Origin: Opisthocomus hoazin
Taxonomy: Eukaryota > Chordata > Aves > Opisthocomiformes > Opisthocomidae
Direction of reading: 5' to 3'
Assembly (NCBI RefSeq): GCF_030867145.1
Contig: NC_134415.1
Span: 18,888,417-18,952,416, forward strand
DNA length: 64,000 nucleotides
Shown piece by piece: positions 12,538 to 25,800 of the stretch. The position numbers and the translations under genes are program-made. Under the pieces are notes generated by a model. It was not told the origin of the DNA. It saw nothing but the letters and a program-made list of their open reading frames with translations, and did not search any database. Position 1 is the stretch's first letter, and each line of letters begins with the position of its first letter.

Positions 12538-15500
12538 AAACAGTTCTTGGCAAGTTGAACAGAGGGAAAGTTCCTTTCAGACCCCACATTTGGTAATTGA
12601 TAGACCTTACTCACACAGTGGTGGCATTTGTATTTTCCAGTGCCAGTATCACTGGGAGTAACAGTGTATGCCAGCATCCACCTGGCCAAATTGGGGGTCG
12701 CCAGCAGACACAGCGACCTGCTCCAGCCAAGTGATAGAAAAGAGGAAAATTCTGAAATAAGAAAACTGAGCTATTATGTTTCATCCTTCAGGAGATGGCT
12801 TACCTCTCTGACATATGGGTAGAATTAAGGGCAAACACATTATTTTCCATCATGTCCTGTTGACTTTTGAAGAATTTGAAACAGGGCCCACCTCACTCTC
12901 TGCGTATAGCTGCTTGGCAAAATGGCATTCTGCTGCTTGTGCTACTGTAAGACAACTCTGTATCAGTACAGCCCTTAAAACACAAGCTGTACATTCCCCT
13001 CAGGACCTTTGTCTGGTGGATGGTCTCACTATCACGGGAATAGCCCACATCTTTTCCTTATCTCTCCTGAGTCAGCACGACCAGCCAGTAATTCAGCACT
13101 GACTGGCCAGACCTCACCTTCAGCTGGGATTGGGTGTTGGTTCACTGGCACTATCTGCCCAGGCTGCACTGCCACGATATGGGGATTTCAGCAACGAATC
13201 GATTTGAGGAGATCCTGCCCCTGGCCCATCCGTCTCCAGCTGCTCACTCATACCAGCCCCTCCACTGTGTCAACACAACTGCTCGTGGGGCTGTACTGGG
13301 AACCACAGCGCTGAAATGAACCTCAGTAAAAACTGCTCTTTGGGGGAAGGGAGAGATGCACCTATTTGCAACTCATCTCTGTTCAGTGGTCTTGCTCATG
13401 GCATGGCCCCACGATAGTTATGTCAGCATGAGTGAGGGACCAGCCTCGGAGGTGTGGGGATGGTGCATCCCAAATCACGACAGGGCAGGGCCACCTTCAC
13501 CAGGTGCTGTTGCCAGAGTGCTTACACTGCTGTGTGACAGCCTCTGCTTGCACTCCTGTTTCTTCCAAATACAAGAGGAAGAGGAGGAAGGAAATTGCTA
13601 ACAGTCATCTCGTCAGCATGTGCAAATTTGTAAGAAAGAGGAAAAGACTTATCAAGGAACTCTTACGTACTGTTAATTACTTCTTTTCGGCTGACTATAA
13701 ATAGCCTAAACTCCCATTACCAGGTTGAGAATAATCTTGCGTTTTGTTCTAAAAGGGAGAACTTTGCTCATAATTTTATGTGGAGGGTTTCATTAAACAT
13801 GGGCTGAAGTGGAAGGCAAGAAAAAAATAATGAATCTGGGTGTGAGAGTGGGAAGGCAATAGCAAGCTCTAAACAGGAAGGTGTATCAGTTTAACAAATA
13901 GTCCAGCGCTGCACAGATTTAGTTAAATAGTGGGATTCTGTATAAGGACATTCTGACATTGGCTTATGTCTTGTTTTCACTGGATGTGTTCCACAGAAGA
14001 CAGATATAAACTAAAACTACATGTGACAGTACTGAGGCTTGGAATGATCTGAGACACAACATCATAACTTGAATTTAAATACAGCAAACCCTTTGAAAGA
14101 TACATGGTTTAATTCTCATGTATATCATGAAACTGTATCTTCTTGTGGGATCTGATTAGTTCTTGATATGGCTAGGACACAGCTTGACCTTGAATGAAAT
14201 ACTTTTAAGCAGTACATTTTAACCAGGTACTTGTATCTTAGTGCAGCCATTGTATAATCTACATCTATAGAAGTTTGGGAGCTTAACTAAAATAAATCTG
14301 CAACCTGATTTGTGCTATAACCACATTTGGTGCAGTGTGTGTGAAGCGAGTTGCCTGTCAGCTGAAAAATGACAGAAAATAGACCTGCAGTACGGTAGAT
14401 TTCTTGGTCTGTAATTCGCAGGGAGAATGGGCAAAGCAAAGCAAGACAGAAAGTCACAGCATGCTATTCAGTGGTCAATTAACAAGCAAAATCATTTTGC
14501 TTGGTTGATGGCTGCTGACAACTGTGTGGTCGTGGTAGCTGGGTGGTCCTTTTTCAGCTTACATAAATAAACACTGCAAATTCTGATATGGCTGGACCAG
14601 AGTGTCTGTGAGTAGAAATCCCATCCTCACAAGAGAAAATACAGGACACTTGCTTTGCTGGCAGACGTTTCTCAGGCTGGGCTTCCCTGAGATGGTAGTT
14701 CAGCTTTCAGGGTAGATAGTCACGGATCAAAATCATTGCGGTCTCAGGGTGCTAGGTGCTGAACTGATACTGACTCTCTTTGCTGGTTCAAAGATCTTCA
14801 CAAGGTTTTGGAGGAGTAGCTCAGCAGGTCAGATCTGCCCTTCTGCAACTAATCTGCCCACAATAGCATCCAGATCTGTATCAAATGTGCACTGCCACAT
14901 GATCCTGCACAGCACAGAAACTGGTATTGATGGACAAGGAACTGCAGTCTTCTTGTCGCAGCTCTGCTAGAAGACAGTGTAGTGCAGACTTTCCCATCTT
15001 TTTTAGCCCAGACTCCATTTAAATTAATGAAAGAGTGTTTTGCAGCACAGTTAAGGGCAGAGTGGGAGGTAAGTAAGCGATCTATTGCTTATAGCACCTC
15101 AGAGATAAATGTGGCTGACAGACTAAGAAAAGCTCACGGAAAGGAAGAAAAAAGAAAGAAGTCAAGGCAGACTTTAGAAGATTGTCTGCACCAGGTAGGG
15201 ATGGGAACAGGCCCCTAACTTAAACATTGTATAACTTCTGAAAATAAGAAACACCTGGAGATGAGGACTGTCAGGGCTCGTAGTTGTAGTTTGGATTCAG
15301 AATCCTGTTTGTTGGCTGATCAGAATTATAAAATAGTTTTACACGCAGGAGCGTGGTTCTGCGATTTTGGCAGGCTCTTGGCACAGGAATGAAAGTTATT
15401 TCCTTAATATGAAGACAGCATGAGGACAAATGCCTGAGATGGTAGAGGTTTGGCTTCACTGCTCGCTTTACGGGCATTTGTATCATGTAACATTAAGCAC

Positions 15501-16359
15501 TTCACTGTCTGGGGTCCCTCTATAATCAATGAAGAGAGATAAGAACTCCTGCTCTCCATCACTCTGAAGGAGCTTATCTCTCCCTAGTGACCACAGAGAA
15601 AGCCCAAGAAGATGAGCTAACTGACTTCGCCTGTTGTTTTACATTACAAAGGGTTTCACAGCTACTCTGGTTTACAGTATCATCTCCTTCCTCTCCTCAC
15701 AGACCCCCCTCCCCAGAGATGCCTTGTCTCATTTACACCCCATCCAGTGGCACGCTATCCCTCAGTTGTGCAGCTGTGCTGTAAACAGCCTTGCGCAACT
15801 ACTCCAGTGAGAAAATAACAAAAAGGAAATTATTTTTCGTATGGAGTCTTCCAGTCCAGTTCACCCAGTGACCACACAAGCAGCTCTATCAGCACAACTG
15901 GTGCACCTCTTGTCAGGGGCAGGATGAAGCAGCAGAGGGAGGAAGCACTGGTTTAGGGTAGTCATAACATCCTAGAGCACCTTAACCTGCCTCTGTGCTT
16001 CTGGAAAACACATTCATATTCCTGGGGCTGGGACATGTCCCAGCTATATCCAAGGTTCTTTACAGGGTAAAGCTTGAGCATGCACCAGGCTCCCTCCTCA
16101 GCCTTCCTCTTCCTGTTGCCCCTGTGCTCATGGGAAAGAAACTCAGAAGCACGAGAGAGACTAGAGCGGCAGTGCGCTCCTGCGCAGTGGTGTGGAACAA
16201 GATCCTCTGGCACCTGCTGTTGAATCCACAGGTATCTACTGAGAGTCAAGTCAAGTGCCTTAAAAGTAAGTCAAGCAATTTCAATCCCTGCATTGGTGTG
16301 TTACATTGGATAGGCATTTGCCTGAGAACCTCCTTTTCCCACATCAAACTGGAACAATA
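12538..16359. other. non-coding, nothing firmly recognised
   Basis: Overlapping short open frames around 12.8-13.7 kb have no family resemblance. A stretch near 14985-15025 is faintly like a hAT end (CAGACTTTCCCATCTTTTTT) without a matching partner end. Nothing else is supported. Confidence 0.55.
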
Positions 16360-16700
16360 ACAGAATCACAGAATCACAGAATCACAGAATCACAGAATAG
16401 TAGGGGTTGGAAGGGACCTCCGTGGGTCATCTAGTCCAACCCCCCTGCCGAAGCAGGGTCACCTACAGTAGGCTGCACAGGATCTTGTCCAGGCGGGTCT
16501 TGAATATCTCCAGAGAAGGAGACTCCACAACCTCCCTTGGCAGCCTGTTCCAGTGCTCCGTCACCCTCAGAGGGAAGAAGTTCTTCCTCATGTTCAGACG
16601 GAACTTCCTATGCTTCAGTTTGTGCCCAAAACTAGCTAAAAACACTTTTCCAACTTTTCGAGTCACAGCAAGAGCTGCTATGAGGACAGAGGCCACCAGA
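16360..16700 (-). mobile_element. CR1 LINE 3' fragment with expanded octamer tail
   Basis: The 3' end (16360-16399) holds a run of nearly perfect CACAGAAT units, the reverse complement of the ATTCTGTG tail repeats of CR1. It is followed by AGTAGGGGTTGGAAGGGACC and TCTAGTCCAACCCCCCTGC, the standard CR1 3' non-coding end. The minus strand encodes the ORF2 C-terminus with [24 protein letters not shown] (shown here from 16463 upward). The 5' limit near 16700 is where recognisable similarity stops. The coding remnant is open but lacks any catalytic domain. Confidence 0.93.
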
Positions 16701-19700
16701 TCAGTGAGGTTCAGGCAAGCTCAGAAAATCTAGAAGTCGTCTGTACTTCCCTTGATGCCAAATTTGTTGCTAAGAGAATTCAGTGTAAGTGGAAGTCAAA
16801 TTCTTTTCACGACAGAGTTTTCTTGTGATGCGGCTTTAGTCTTGTAACTGCTGATTGTCAGCCTCTGTTGTGACATCATTCCACAATAAGGCATCCATTC
16901 CTTGGGGGCAAAAGAAAATGGATGCTTTGTATCAGTAATGAAAGTGCCATTGATTTTGCTGAGAGTTGTTATTACAACTATAAAAAGGTTCCTTCAGACT
17001 TGCGCACTGACACATGAGGCAGTGAGAATCAAAATCACCCTCTCAACTGCAAACAGTGTGCTGGAAAGGGAGCAGAGTAGTGGGAGTCAACTGAAACAAC
17101 TGTGCAGTTATATTCTGAGATATTGCCAGAAGCGAAGTCTGCAGGAGCTTTCAGAAAAAGAAGGGGAGTGATGGCCTGAGTTTGATGATAGGGTCAAAAT
17201 GTATCAGAACAAAAGCATCAACTTATACCAGAATTTTTAACTGCCACAATGGAAAGGAGCACAAACGGTATTCGCAGCAAAGTTTTAAACAACAACAACA
17301 ACAAAGCTCATTGCCTTCAAATCAGTCTGCAATTCAACAGCCAGCAAATACGGATGTGGTGTTCTATGATGGGAGGAAAACTGGCAACAGATCTTTGGAA
17401 TAGATACTATGTTGTGCGGCTTCCCTGATGCTTAAAACAGCCACAGGATAAACAGGCATGCAGTAGGTGCCAGGTCTCACCTCACAAGAGCTTATGAAGA
17501 CATGGTAAAACGCACTTGGAGAGCAGTGGAAAAGGGTGAGTGAGCCGCAGTTACCTTTGTGGGTCTGTGCCACTTGACCAGGAACTTGCACACCAGACTG
17601 GACTATGCTTCTGGAGAGAGCACGCACCTGCACCCTGCTGCAGCTGAAAAACTCCTCTCTACCAGTAAGAAGTAAAAGAAGGGAAAAGCACTTAATGCAG
17701 TCTCTAGTCAATAGCTGGATTTCTATTTTCTCAGGCTGAAGGGTGAGCTAGCACAAATGCATCACGTACCACTGGCACTGCAAACAAACTGGCAGAGAGT
17801 ACATCCTCTGTGAACATTGGTTTAGACTCAGAAGGAGCCATTCACAATGTGTAGGAATCCTTGATGCAGCAATGCAGAATTGTCCCCCAGCATTGGTTGG
17901 CCTTTTTATTTTTTTTATGTATGAGTGGGAAGCGAAAGGCAGATCTAGTCACAGAAGCATCAGCATTTAAACAGCCCTCAATGATCGCTTCTTTTTTGTT
18001 TAGTTCTGAAACACACCCAGATTTACCCCAGGGAGAAAAGTCGTTGCCACACTGCTGTGCAGCGCTGCTGCAGACCTGCTTTGCCTACCTGGGAGTGACC
18101 ACCTGAGTGCAGAGGACTGGAAACGTTATTGCATCCCTGCTGATTTCTCTTTTTTTTCCAACTGAACTTCTGCTTGTGATGTCTAGCTGCTATTTTAACC
18201 TTATTTATTCTTAACTAATATATTGGATCGTTTGCCTTAACTTCTTATACCATTTTCTCATATAGACCTGTAATCTGGACATTATATTCAATGTGATTGT
18301 TCATCTCCTTAGGCCGGTTGAGTCTACACCTTGCAGATTCTCATAAATTTCTCCACTTACACAGTTGAAGTTCTCCACTAGGGTATTGTCATCTCACACC
18401 TTGATGACTACCATTTCCTCTTTTCCTTGCTCCTTTAAAAGCAATTTTACTGAGCCCTGCTTAATTCTACACTACTGGCTTCATCCTTATTTAATGCTAT
18501 AAGGATTTCCTGGCTTCCTACAGCATGGTGCCTCATAACGAGTACATCTTAGGGTGAAAGTGCTCAAAGGACCTATCTTTTACTAACATTCCAATCCCGA
18601 GAGATGAGTTTTGCATATTATGTTTGCGTCCATCCAAGCCTGTGGACTCTGCCTGACTAGGGGACTGGCTGCCAGTGTTAAGAGTGCAGAATCGGTGCTT
18701 GAGAAGAGACTGTTACAAAGAGTATCCACAGTGGTATCAAGGACTAAAAATAATGATAAAAATATAGGGGAGAGTTTAGAAGGATAATGCATAAGATCTA
18801 CTGCTTTTGCTTCTTTCAAGATACAAAAGCTCACTTTGAGCTCAACTTCTCACAGGTTTATGCAAGGAATAGAGGCACATACTGTCCAGCACAGCTTATG
18901 GCCTTGTTACAGCACAAGAACGTCCACACAGAACACTAGCAGAGTTACTGCAGTTGTGTGACTATGTTGATAAGCAAATAGCAGTGTATTTTTGCATAGA
19001 CAACTCCTACAGTAATCAAATAACAAATGTTCAATCTGGAAAGCACCCAAGAGTGTGAATGCCATTGAACACAAGAAATTGCTGCATATATTGTTGCTTT
19101 GGCTTCTTGAAACATATAATGTTTGGCTTTAATATTGCTTTCTACATCTGCTTCCTCGACTATATAAGTTGACATCTGACCTTTTTTTCTTAAACTCTGT
19201 ATAGTAGTGTAGAAGAGAGAATTAGTCAGTCCTTTGGTTGAGAAAGAAGTGCAAGGCTGGAGAGCCTGCCCGTGTGCAATGCATAGCGGTCTGTCCTCTG
19301 GAGCACTAACAGGGTGGGACTTGCACGCACACTCACGAGTAATGAAGCTGTTACCTAGCTATGCACAGGTTGATAAATGTTTGGTATTGATAAAAGCCAA
19401 GAAGCAGTGTGAAGCATTAAGGGTATGTGGGGGATGAGGAAGAAGAAGTAAGACATAATATTTTCTATGAATCAGAGGAAAAAAAAAAGCTTGCAAAGAA
19501 TGGGAACTTTTAAGCTACAGAAGATGTAGTATCAAGGCGACCATCAGAGATGCTGAGGACATTGCAAGTGAACTGATAGGTCTTGTTTGTAGCATAAAGT
19601 TAATTACAGAAATTAGTCTCTGCCCTAACACTGATGAAACTGTCCTGTTGGCAGATGTACCCGTACGCAAGTATCCCCCTTCAACAGCTTTCTTTTCAGG

Positions 19701-21889
19701 GCTGCGGGGCATCTCCAGATTAGGTGCATGGCAATGATATCACTAAAACTGTGGTGACCCAGTCGGAGCCAAAGCAGAGATCTTGCTGCCATGTGGGAAC
19801 TTGCAGGTCCAAGGGTCTGTGTAATCGAAGCTGTGCTGCAGCCAGGAGGGGAGGAAACCGGGCTGGCTCAGTTCTAGCACTGCACTGCCAACCAGCTAAG
19901 GACAAAGTCTTGAGCAGCTGCTCTTGTGTAAGATGTCTGGGTTTTGGCAGCTTTATATGCAAAAAGCGTTTGTAGCTTGTTTCTGGGCCAAGAGATAAGA
20001 TGAACAAGAAAAAACGGAATTAACCTTTTATGAGAGAGCTGAATCATTACTAGTCGATGAGGCTGCTAAAGGGGCTTTTCTGGAGTCAAAGTCTGGACAT
20101 GAACATCAGGTGGAATACACGGCATCATACCATCAGGCACACTAGCTAAGCAGGATGCACTGAGGCATGAGTTAGGACGCATGTCAGGCTCTCAAGGGAG
20201 GTGCATGGGAGTGGCTCTTCACGTGACAGAAAAGAGTGACAACATTTTGGGAGCAGATTTTTTTCATGGGAAGACCTGGGAGCTGAGGCTGCTCAGTGAG
20301 GACTGAATTTGGATTTGGCCAACAGGAGGAAGTGTGGAGTTGGGAAAAATCAGCTTTGCAAGCAGGATGGTGTTCAGACACCACCGAGGAACTGAGAGAG
20401 CTGGCTGCTGCAAGGACTCTGTGTATGGCACTGCTCTGCAGAAGGTGCAGAGGACAGACCCGTGCTGGGGCATCACACAGATCTGCCCTGTTGTAAGAGA
20501 GCATCCTAAGGCCATTTCTGTACCTTGCAGAGTGCTAGCTGACAGTGACACGGGGCATTCAAAACTCTTGGAAATATTCCTGTTGCATGTTCAGTTTGCA
20601 ATTTCCTCCAATTCTGGAAGATGAGCTGAAACACAGGCAAAACTCAACGAGGCACACGAAGGAGTTTGGTCCCATTTCATATTTAGAAGAAAACAGTCAG
20701 CTTTACCTTCAGGTACTCAGCCTTTTTCTAGAGAGGCAACTTCTCACTTTTGCACTAGCACTGGAGCAAATGTCAGCTGAGGGAATACCTGTGTGGCAAC
20801 ACTTGTGCTGCCACTGCGTTAACTAGGCAGGTCATCTTAGCTGGAAAACCTGCAGCTGTAAATATGAGACCAAACAGTGTATGAATAACAACCATTAATG
20901 GACTATTTTACAGTGTGCATGTGGATGCATGTGTTTGTGTGGGTGGTGAATGCATACAAGATGTTCCTACGGATTCTTGTAGAACGGAAATTTGAAAGTG
21001 GAATTGAAAGTGGTGAAATTACTGTGTGCTGCATGAAAGTAATAGAAATGTCGTGCAACCAGATGGTTTTTCCATAAATCTTTGCTATAGCCTGGTATTG
21101 GCCTCACTATATTAGTAAGATTATGCTTGCTGGTTAATGTCCATACCAAACTGATGATGCATTAAGCAGCAGTGGTTTTAATCAGTAAGTGTTTGTCTGT
21201 CTATCATGTTGATTTTATTCTCCCCAGCATATTCACTTTACTAGTGGAAAGATCCTAAGATGAATGAGAAAAGAAGATGTCAGAAGAATCTTTAGAGGTT
21301 AGCATCGTTTATGTGGATTTGGACGTTTCAGACACTTGTTAAATTTAGGAGTTAAAAGAGAACAGCTTTGACTGATGATGCAATGCAACGTTGGGATTGC
21401 AGGAAAAGAAGATCCCAGCAGAAGGCCAGCACACAGATGTGTCGGATGATACTGCATTCCTCACACTAGAAGTCACGATCTCCTCACTGAGCTATCAGCA
21501 GTGTTGCTTCGGACTTCCTTACATTTGAAACAATTCAGATACACTGGAAGAAATGCCTGCCATTGCAAAGAAGTTTAGCCTACTGCTAAAAAGCCAGAAG
21601 GTGCCTTGCAAAACACTCTCACTTATATAGTAAGTGTACCCATATAGTACCCATGTTCTTCACCTGGAATCATAACCCTCCAAACAACAGTAAGCTAAGA
21701 ACAGAACAACCTGGTCCATTTAAGTAAGTATTTTACTTTTCTTTTTTGTTCTAATGGGGTACGGGAATTATTTTGTGACTTAACAGTTATGTATACTTTC
21801 ATGACTGTCTTGTTCTCTTTTACTCTTTGGCAATACACACAGGGAAAGAGCCCATGAAAGACTCTTCAGCCCCAACACTTAAGAGTTGC
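16701..21889. other. non-coding, nothing recognised
   Basis: This DNA lies between two CR1 fragments. Apart from the AAC repeat at 17288-17304 I recognise no gene, RNA or mobile element. Confidence 0.6.
17288..17304 (+). repeat. (AAC)n trinucleotide repeat
   Basis: Between five and six units of AAC/ACA in AT-rich DNA just 3' of the 16.4-kb CR1 fragment. Confidence 0.9.
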
Positions 21890-22870
21890 AGAACCACAGA
21901 CTGGTTCAGGCTGGAAGGCATCGCTGAGGCCATCTGACCAGACTACCTGCTTACACCAGGGCTAACTTCAAAGCTAGGTGACATTGCTGAAGGCCTTGAC
22001 CAGCTGAGTTTTGAAAAGCTCACAGGACTGAGACTCCACAGCCTCTCTGGACACCTGTTCCAGTGCACAGTCACTTTCAGGATGAAATTTTCTTTCCTTA
22101 TATTTGGTCAGAGTTGGCCTTACTGTGGACTCCAGACATTGCCTCTTGTATCTTACCTGGTGCATCTCTGAGAAGAATCTGGCTCTGTCCCCTCTGTACG
22201 CCCCGTCTAGGTAGTGGAAGATGGCAATTAGCTTTCCTAGTCCCTTTCTCTTTTTGAGGCTAAATGAACCTTGTTGTCTCAATGTCTCCTCCCATGTCAT
22301 GTGCTCGGAACCATACTTGTGGTTATCTGTTAGCCTGTCCTAAAAGCTGGACACAGATCTCCAAATGCAGCCTCATGAATACCAAATTGAGGCAATAGTC
22401 TTGCTGACAAGGTTCTTCCAAAGAAAAGTTCTCCTTCTTGCCTTTCTTGGAGGTGAGTGTGACATTTGCCTTTCTTCTTGACATTGGGGACCTCATCCAA
22501 TTACCATAATCTTTCAAATATGATAGAGTGTGGCCTTGCAGTGACACTAGCCAGCTCCCTCATAACCCTTGGATCCACGCCATCCTATCCCAAGGCCTTG
22601 AACACGTCCCCATGCTTGTGCTGATGCATTTGTTTACGCAGTCTCTGACTTAATCTTCCCTACCGTTAGCAATATTTGTTTCCTTCAAACTCTGCCACAA
22701 AGCACGCAGCTTTGGGAGGCTGAAGGCAGACTTTGACAGTGAAGACAGAGGAAAAGAAGGAAACGAGATCTTCAGCCTTTTCCGGGTCACCCATTACCAG
22801 GTCTCCTGCTCTATTAGGGATTGTTCTGAGCTAGCAATGCTTTCTCCAGGGGAGGTTTGAGTGTCCAAGT
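21890..22870 (-). mobile_element. old CR1 LINE fragment with an internal deletion
   Basis: The 3' tip at about 21890 is a degraded version of the CR1 end (ACCACAGACTGGTTCAGGCTGGAAGG). The minus strand then encodes a diverged ORF2 C-terminus (21974-22300) and the LEICVQLL block (near 22355). Only about 75 bases further it shows KANVTLTSKKGKKEN (22428-22472), which belongs upstream of the palm region of the reverse transcriptase. The non-coding match continues through sequences resembling the CR1 stretch ending near AGCCTTTTCCGGGTCACCCATTACCAGGTC. In the better-preserved copy at 57704-59060 the CVQLW and SNYMPV blocks are about 850 bases apart, so here most of the palm, including the FADD block, has been lost. 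Many substitutions point to an older copy. Confidence 0.88.
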
Positions 22871-25800
22871 TCTGTAATAAATTTTCACTTTTGAAAATCT
22901 GGACTGTTTCTGGCATAATTTCAGTAAAAAAGTTTTGTGAGAGAAAAGGAAACAGGAGGCTGTGAATGTTTGCAGAAAAAGAGATCTATGGACCCAAACA
23001 GACGGTCTCTTGCTGGGCTGTTAAGAGACAGATAATTCCTCACATAAAGGCAAATATTTACCATTTTTTAAATTCAGTTAATAAAAAAAAAATTATACAG
23101 GAATAAAAGATACAAATCCAACAACTCTTAATTCATTCCCCAGACTGTAGCTCAACACAAAAAGACAACACAGATGTTTCATAACACAGCTGTAAACTGA
23201 GCTTTTCCAGGTTTGTGAATTTGGCACCCTCCTGCCTCTTTGGGACCCAAATTAATGGCTCAGGGAAGATGGCCCCACTCTGGATCTGACAAGCAGGTTT
23301 CTCAGTGCAACCCTGGCTGTTCTGCTGGCTGCAATAGGGATCAGGAGGTAAGCACAAGCTCCACCAGCACAAGCTCTTAGGATTCAGTGGAGACTGAACC
23401 TGAGATAATTTGTGCCATGGGTTTCAATGTTTAGGTTATCCCACAAAATCATAGGTCATTTGCCACTACATAAGCAAGAGACACTGAGTTCACAGCCCTA
23501 TGCAGGCTACCTAGATTAGAAATATGACACAGGGGAATTTGTAGGGTTTGTCACCAATATTTCAGCCATTGGTAGAATATATAGGGTAGAGAATGGGTGT
23601 AGCTTTTGTTCAGTCCTTTGTGCGTTAGTTGGAGTTGTAATCCAGTTGCCTGAGGGCTGCAGTGACTGTTGTTGGTATAGCTGTAAACTATGACTTGTTT
23701 CAAGTGAAGAGAGGGAAGGAAGGCTACTATTGTCCAAAAGGGTGTTCCTGAGGCAAACTGCCTTGATCTTTCCTGCTAACAGTGATAACAGTGCTATTAA
23801 CATATATTCCTTGCTGGAGCCAGGTATACGTAGTCACAGTGTGGCTGCCCAACACAGGGTTGCTTCCTACAGGCATTCAGTGACCGGACTGAGAATCTCA
23901 CTGCTTTACAAAGCATTACTTTCTGAATCTTTGCTGTTCCACAACTGCGTCACGTAACTTCCTTCATTTCCTTATTCCTGCAGTCAATTACTTCTGGATG
24001 CAAAGCCTGAAGTCCCCCTTCCCACATCTCCCAAACCACACAAAGAATCAAACACCTCACTTCAAATTCACCTGCATTTCAGTACACTTATTCATAGCTA
24101 AAAAGACTAGAATTCTATGTCTAGTAACAGAACAAAAAAAAAAAAAAATGACAACTTGATGCTAAGGGGACAAATTATAATTGTTGGAATGAACTCTCTG
24201 ATCCTGCAAAGTAATCAGGGCTAGCAGTTCCCATTGCCCCCAGTGAGAGTGAAGGATCATCAGTGCTTCATCGGTTCAGCTATACAACATTACAGAACCA
24301 AAGTACTAGCAGGGTTACTTGTTGGACTACTGAACAGAGATTTCCTCTGTGAAGAATTAAGATGAACAAGATTAATGCTTCGTAGAAAGGGAGAAAATCT
24401 GGGTACCAGGCCGATCCCTTGCTCTGTAGTCACCACAGTTTATGCAAGGAAACACAGCAATGCACTGAGCTTTTGCCCTTTGGGACCATGGAAATGGCTC
24501 AGTCTTATCTTTTTGACGTGTTTAATCCAGATTTGTTTGGCACACCAGCAAACGGACACTTACTGACTTCTTCTGAGCTTACGGTTCCATCATAATAGGG
24601 TCAGATTTTTCACAAGGGATTACTTACCCTTAAGGAACAGAACGGGACAGGAAAACAACACAATATTTTTAAGAATTAGACATTGCTTTTCTGCTTATAA
24701 AGTGCACAATGAAAGCATGTTTGATTTCCTTCTAGAAAATAGATTAAGAAAACAAAGATTTGGATCAAGCAGAAAAGAATGGGATTTTCTGGCAGCAAAT
24801 AGCATTTTTTACCTCCTTAAATGCATGCTATTTGAAGTAGATACGATAATTTTGAGCGCTATGTCAGAGCCCAGAGAGACAGGAGTAGTCACGTTGTCTC
24901 TCACTGGATAATTAACCTTCCATTACCATCCAAGGGGGTGGGATGAGATAAGCTGTGTATGTCGCAGGTGAGAGGAGCACAGCAGAGCAAAGAAGATCAA
25001 ACATGTGTGAAGGCAAGAAGCCAACCGGTATGCAAAAATGAGAAATAAGGGTCCAGTAAAAAGAAATGCTTCAGCTCACTGCCTCCTCTTTTCCCTGCAG
25101 CAAGAGACACAACATCAGAAACTAGGATGTTCTCACCTCCCTCAGCTCTACTTAACCCTCTTTAGCAGTGCTTATGCTCCCTGCCTCTTTATTTCCTAGC
25201 CAAATCTTGTCATTGTCCCCAGGGAGGTGAGCAGTTATGATAGCCTTCATTTCACTTATGGGGTAACGGAGGCCAAAGACATAAATGTATTCAGCTACAG
25301 AAACGTTCTTTCTAGGATTTTTCAAAGCATTAAGTCATCTGACAGTTCAACAGAAGTTAGATATGAAAGGACTTCTGAAATATCCACTAACCGTTTACCT
25401 GCCTTTTTAGGCACTTTCATACCTTTAAAAATGAGACAAAAGTGACTCCTTTCTGAAAGTGATATAGAAGCTTAAGGCTATGCCTTATGGTAGGTCTCCA
25501 GGGAGAAAGGTCATAGGAGTTAGGCTTGAAGCATCGTTAGGTATCAAGGTCTTTGCAAACCTTTTGTAGGTCCTGACTTTCAGCTTGCCTGGTAGGTCAA
25601 GCTAGTTGCTTAGCAAGAAATCTGGACCGGACTGTTCATGAATGGAAAGAAAAAATATCTGGCTGGCATAAAGATGACTGCATAACATCCTCAACTCAGG
25701 GCCTCTGCTTTGTCTAGAGAACGGCTGTGCCACCTCTGACATGGAATGCGCTAGCTTCTCAAACTCCTTAAAGGTTTATCAATAGGAGGACCAAATGTCA

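Noticed and set aside
14815..14890. tRNA-like A box (TAGCTCAGCAGG) near 14817
   Set aside because: No matching B box at the right distance and no cloverleaf can be drawn, so neither a tRNA gene nor a tRNA-derived SINE is supported.
14985..15030. hAT-like left end (CAGACTTTCCCATCTTTTTT)
   Set aside because: No matching inverted end was found within several hundred bases.
16360..16399. Regular short direct repeats resembling a CRISPR array
   Set aside because: Units are contiguous octamers without spacers and are the known 3' tail of a CR1 LINE.
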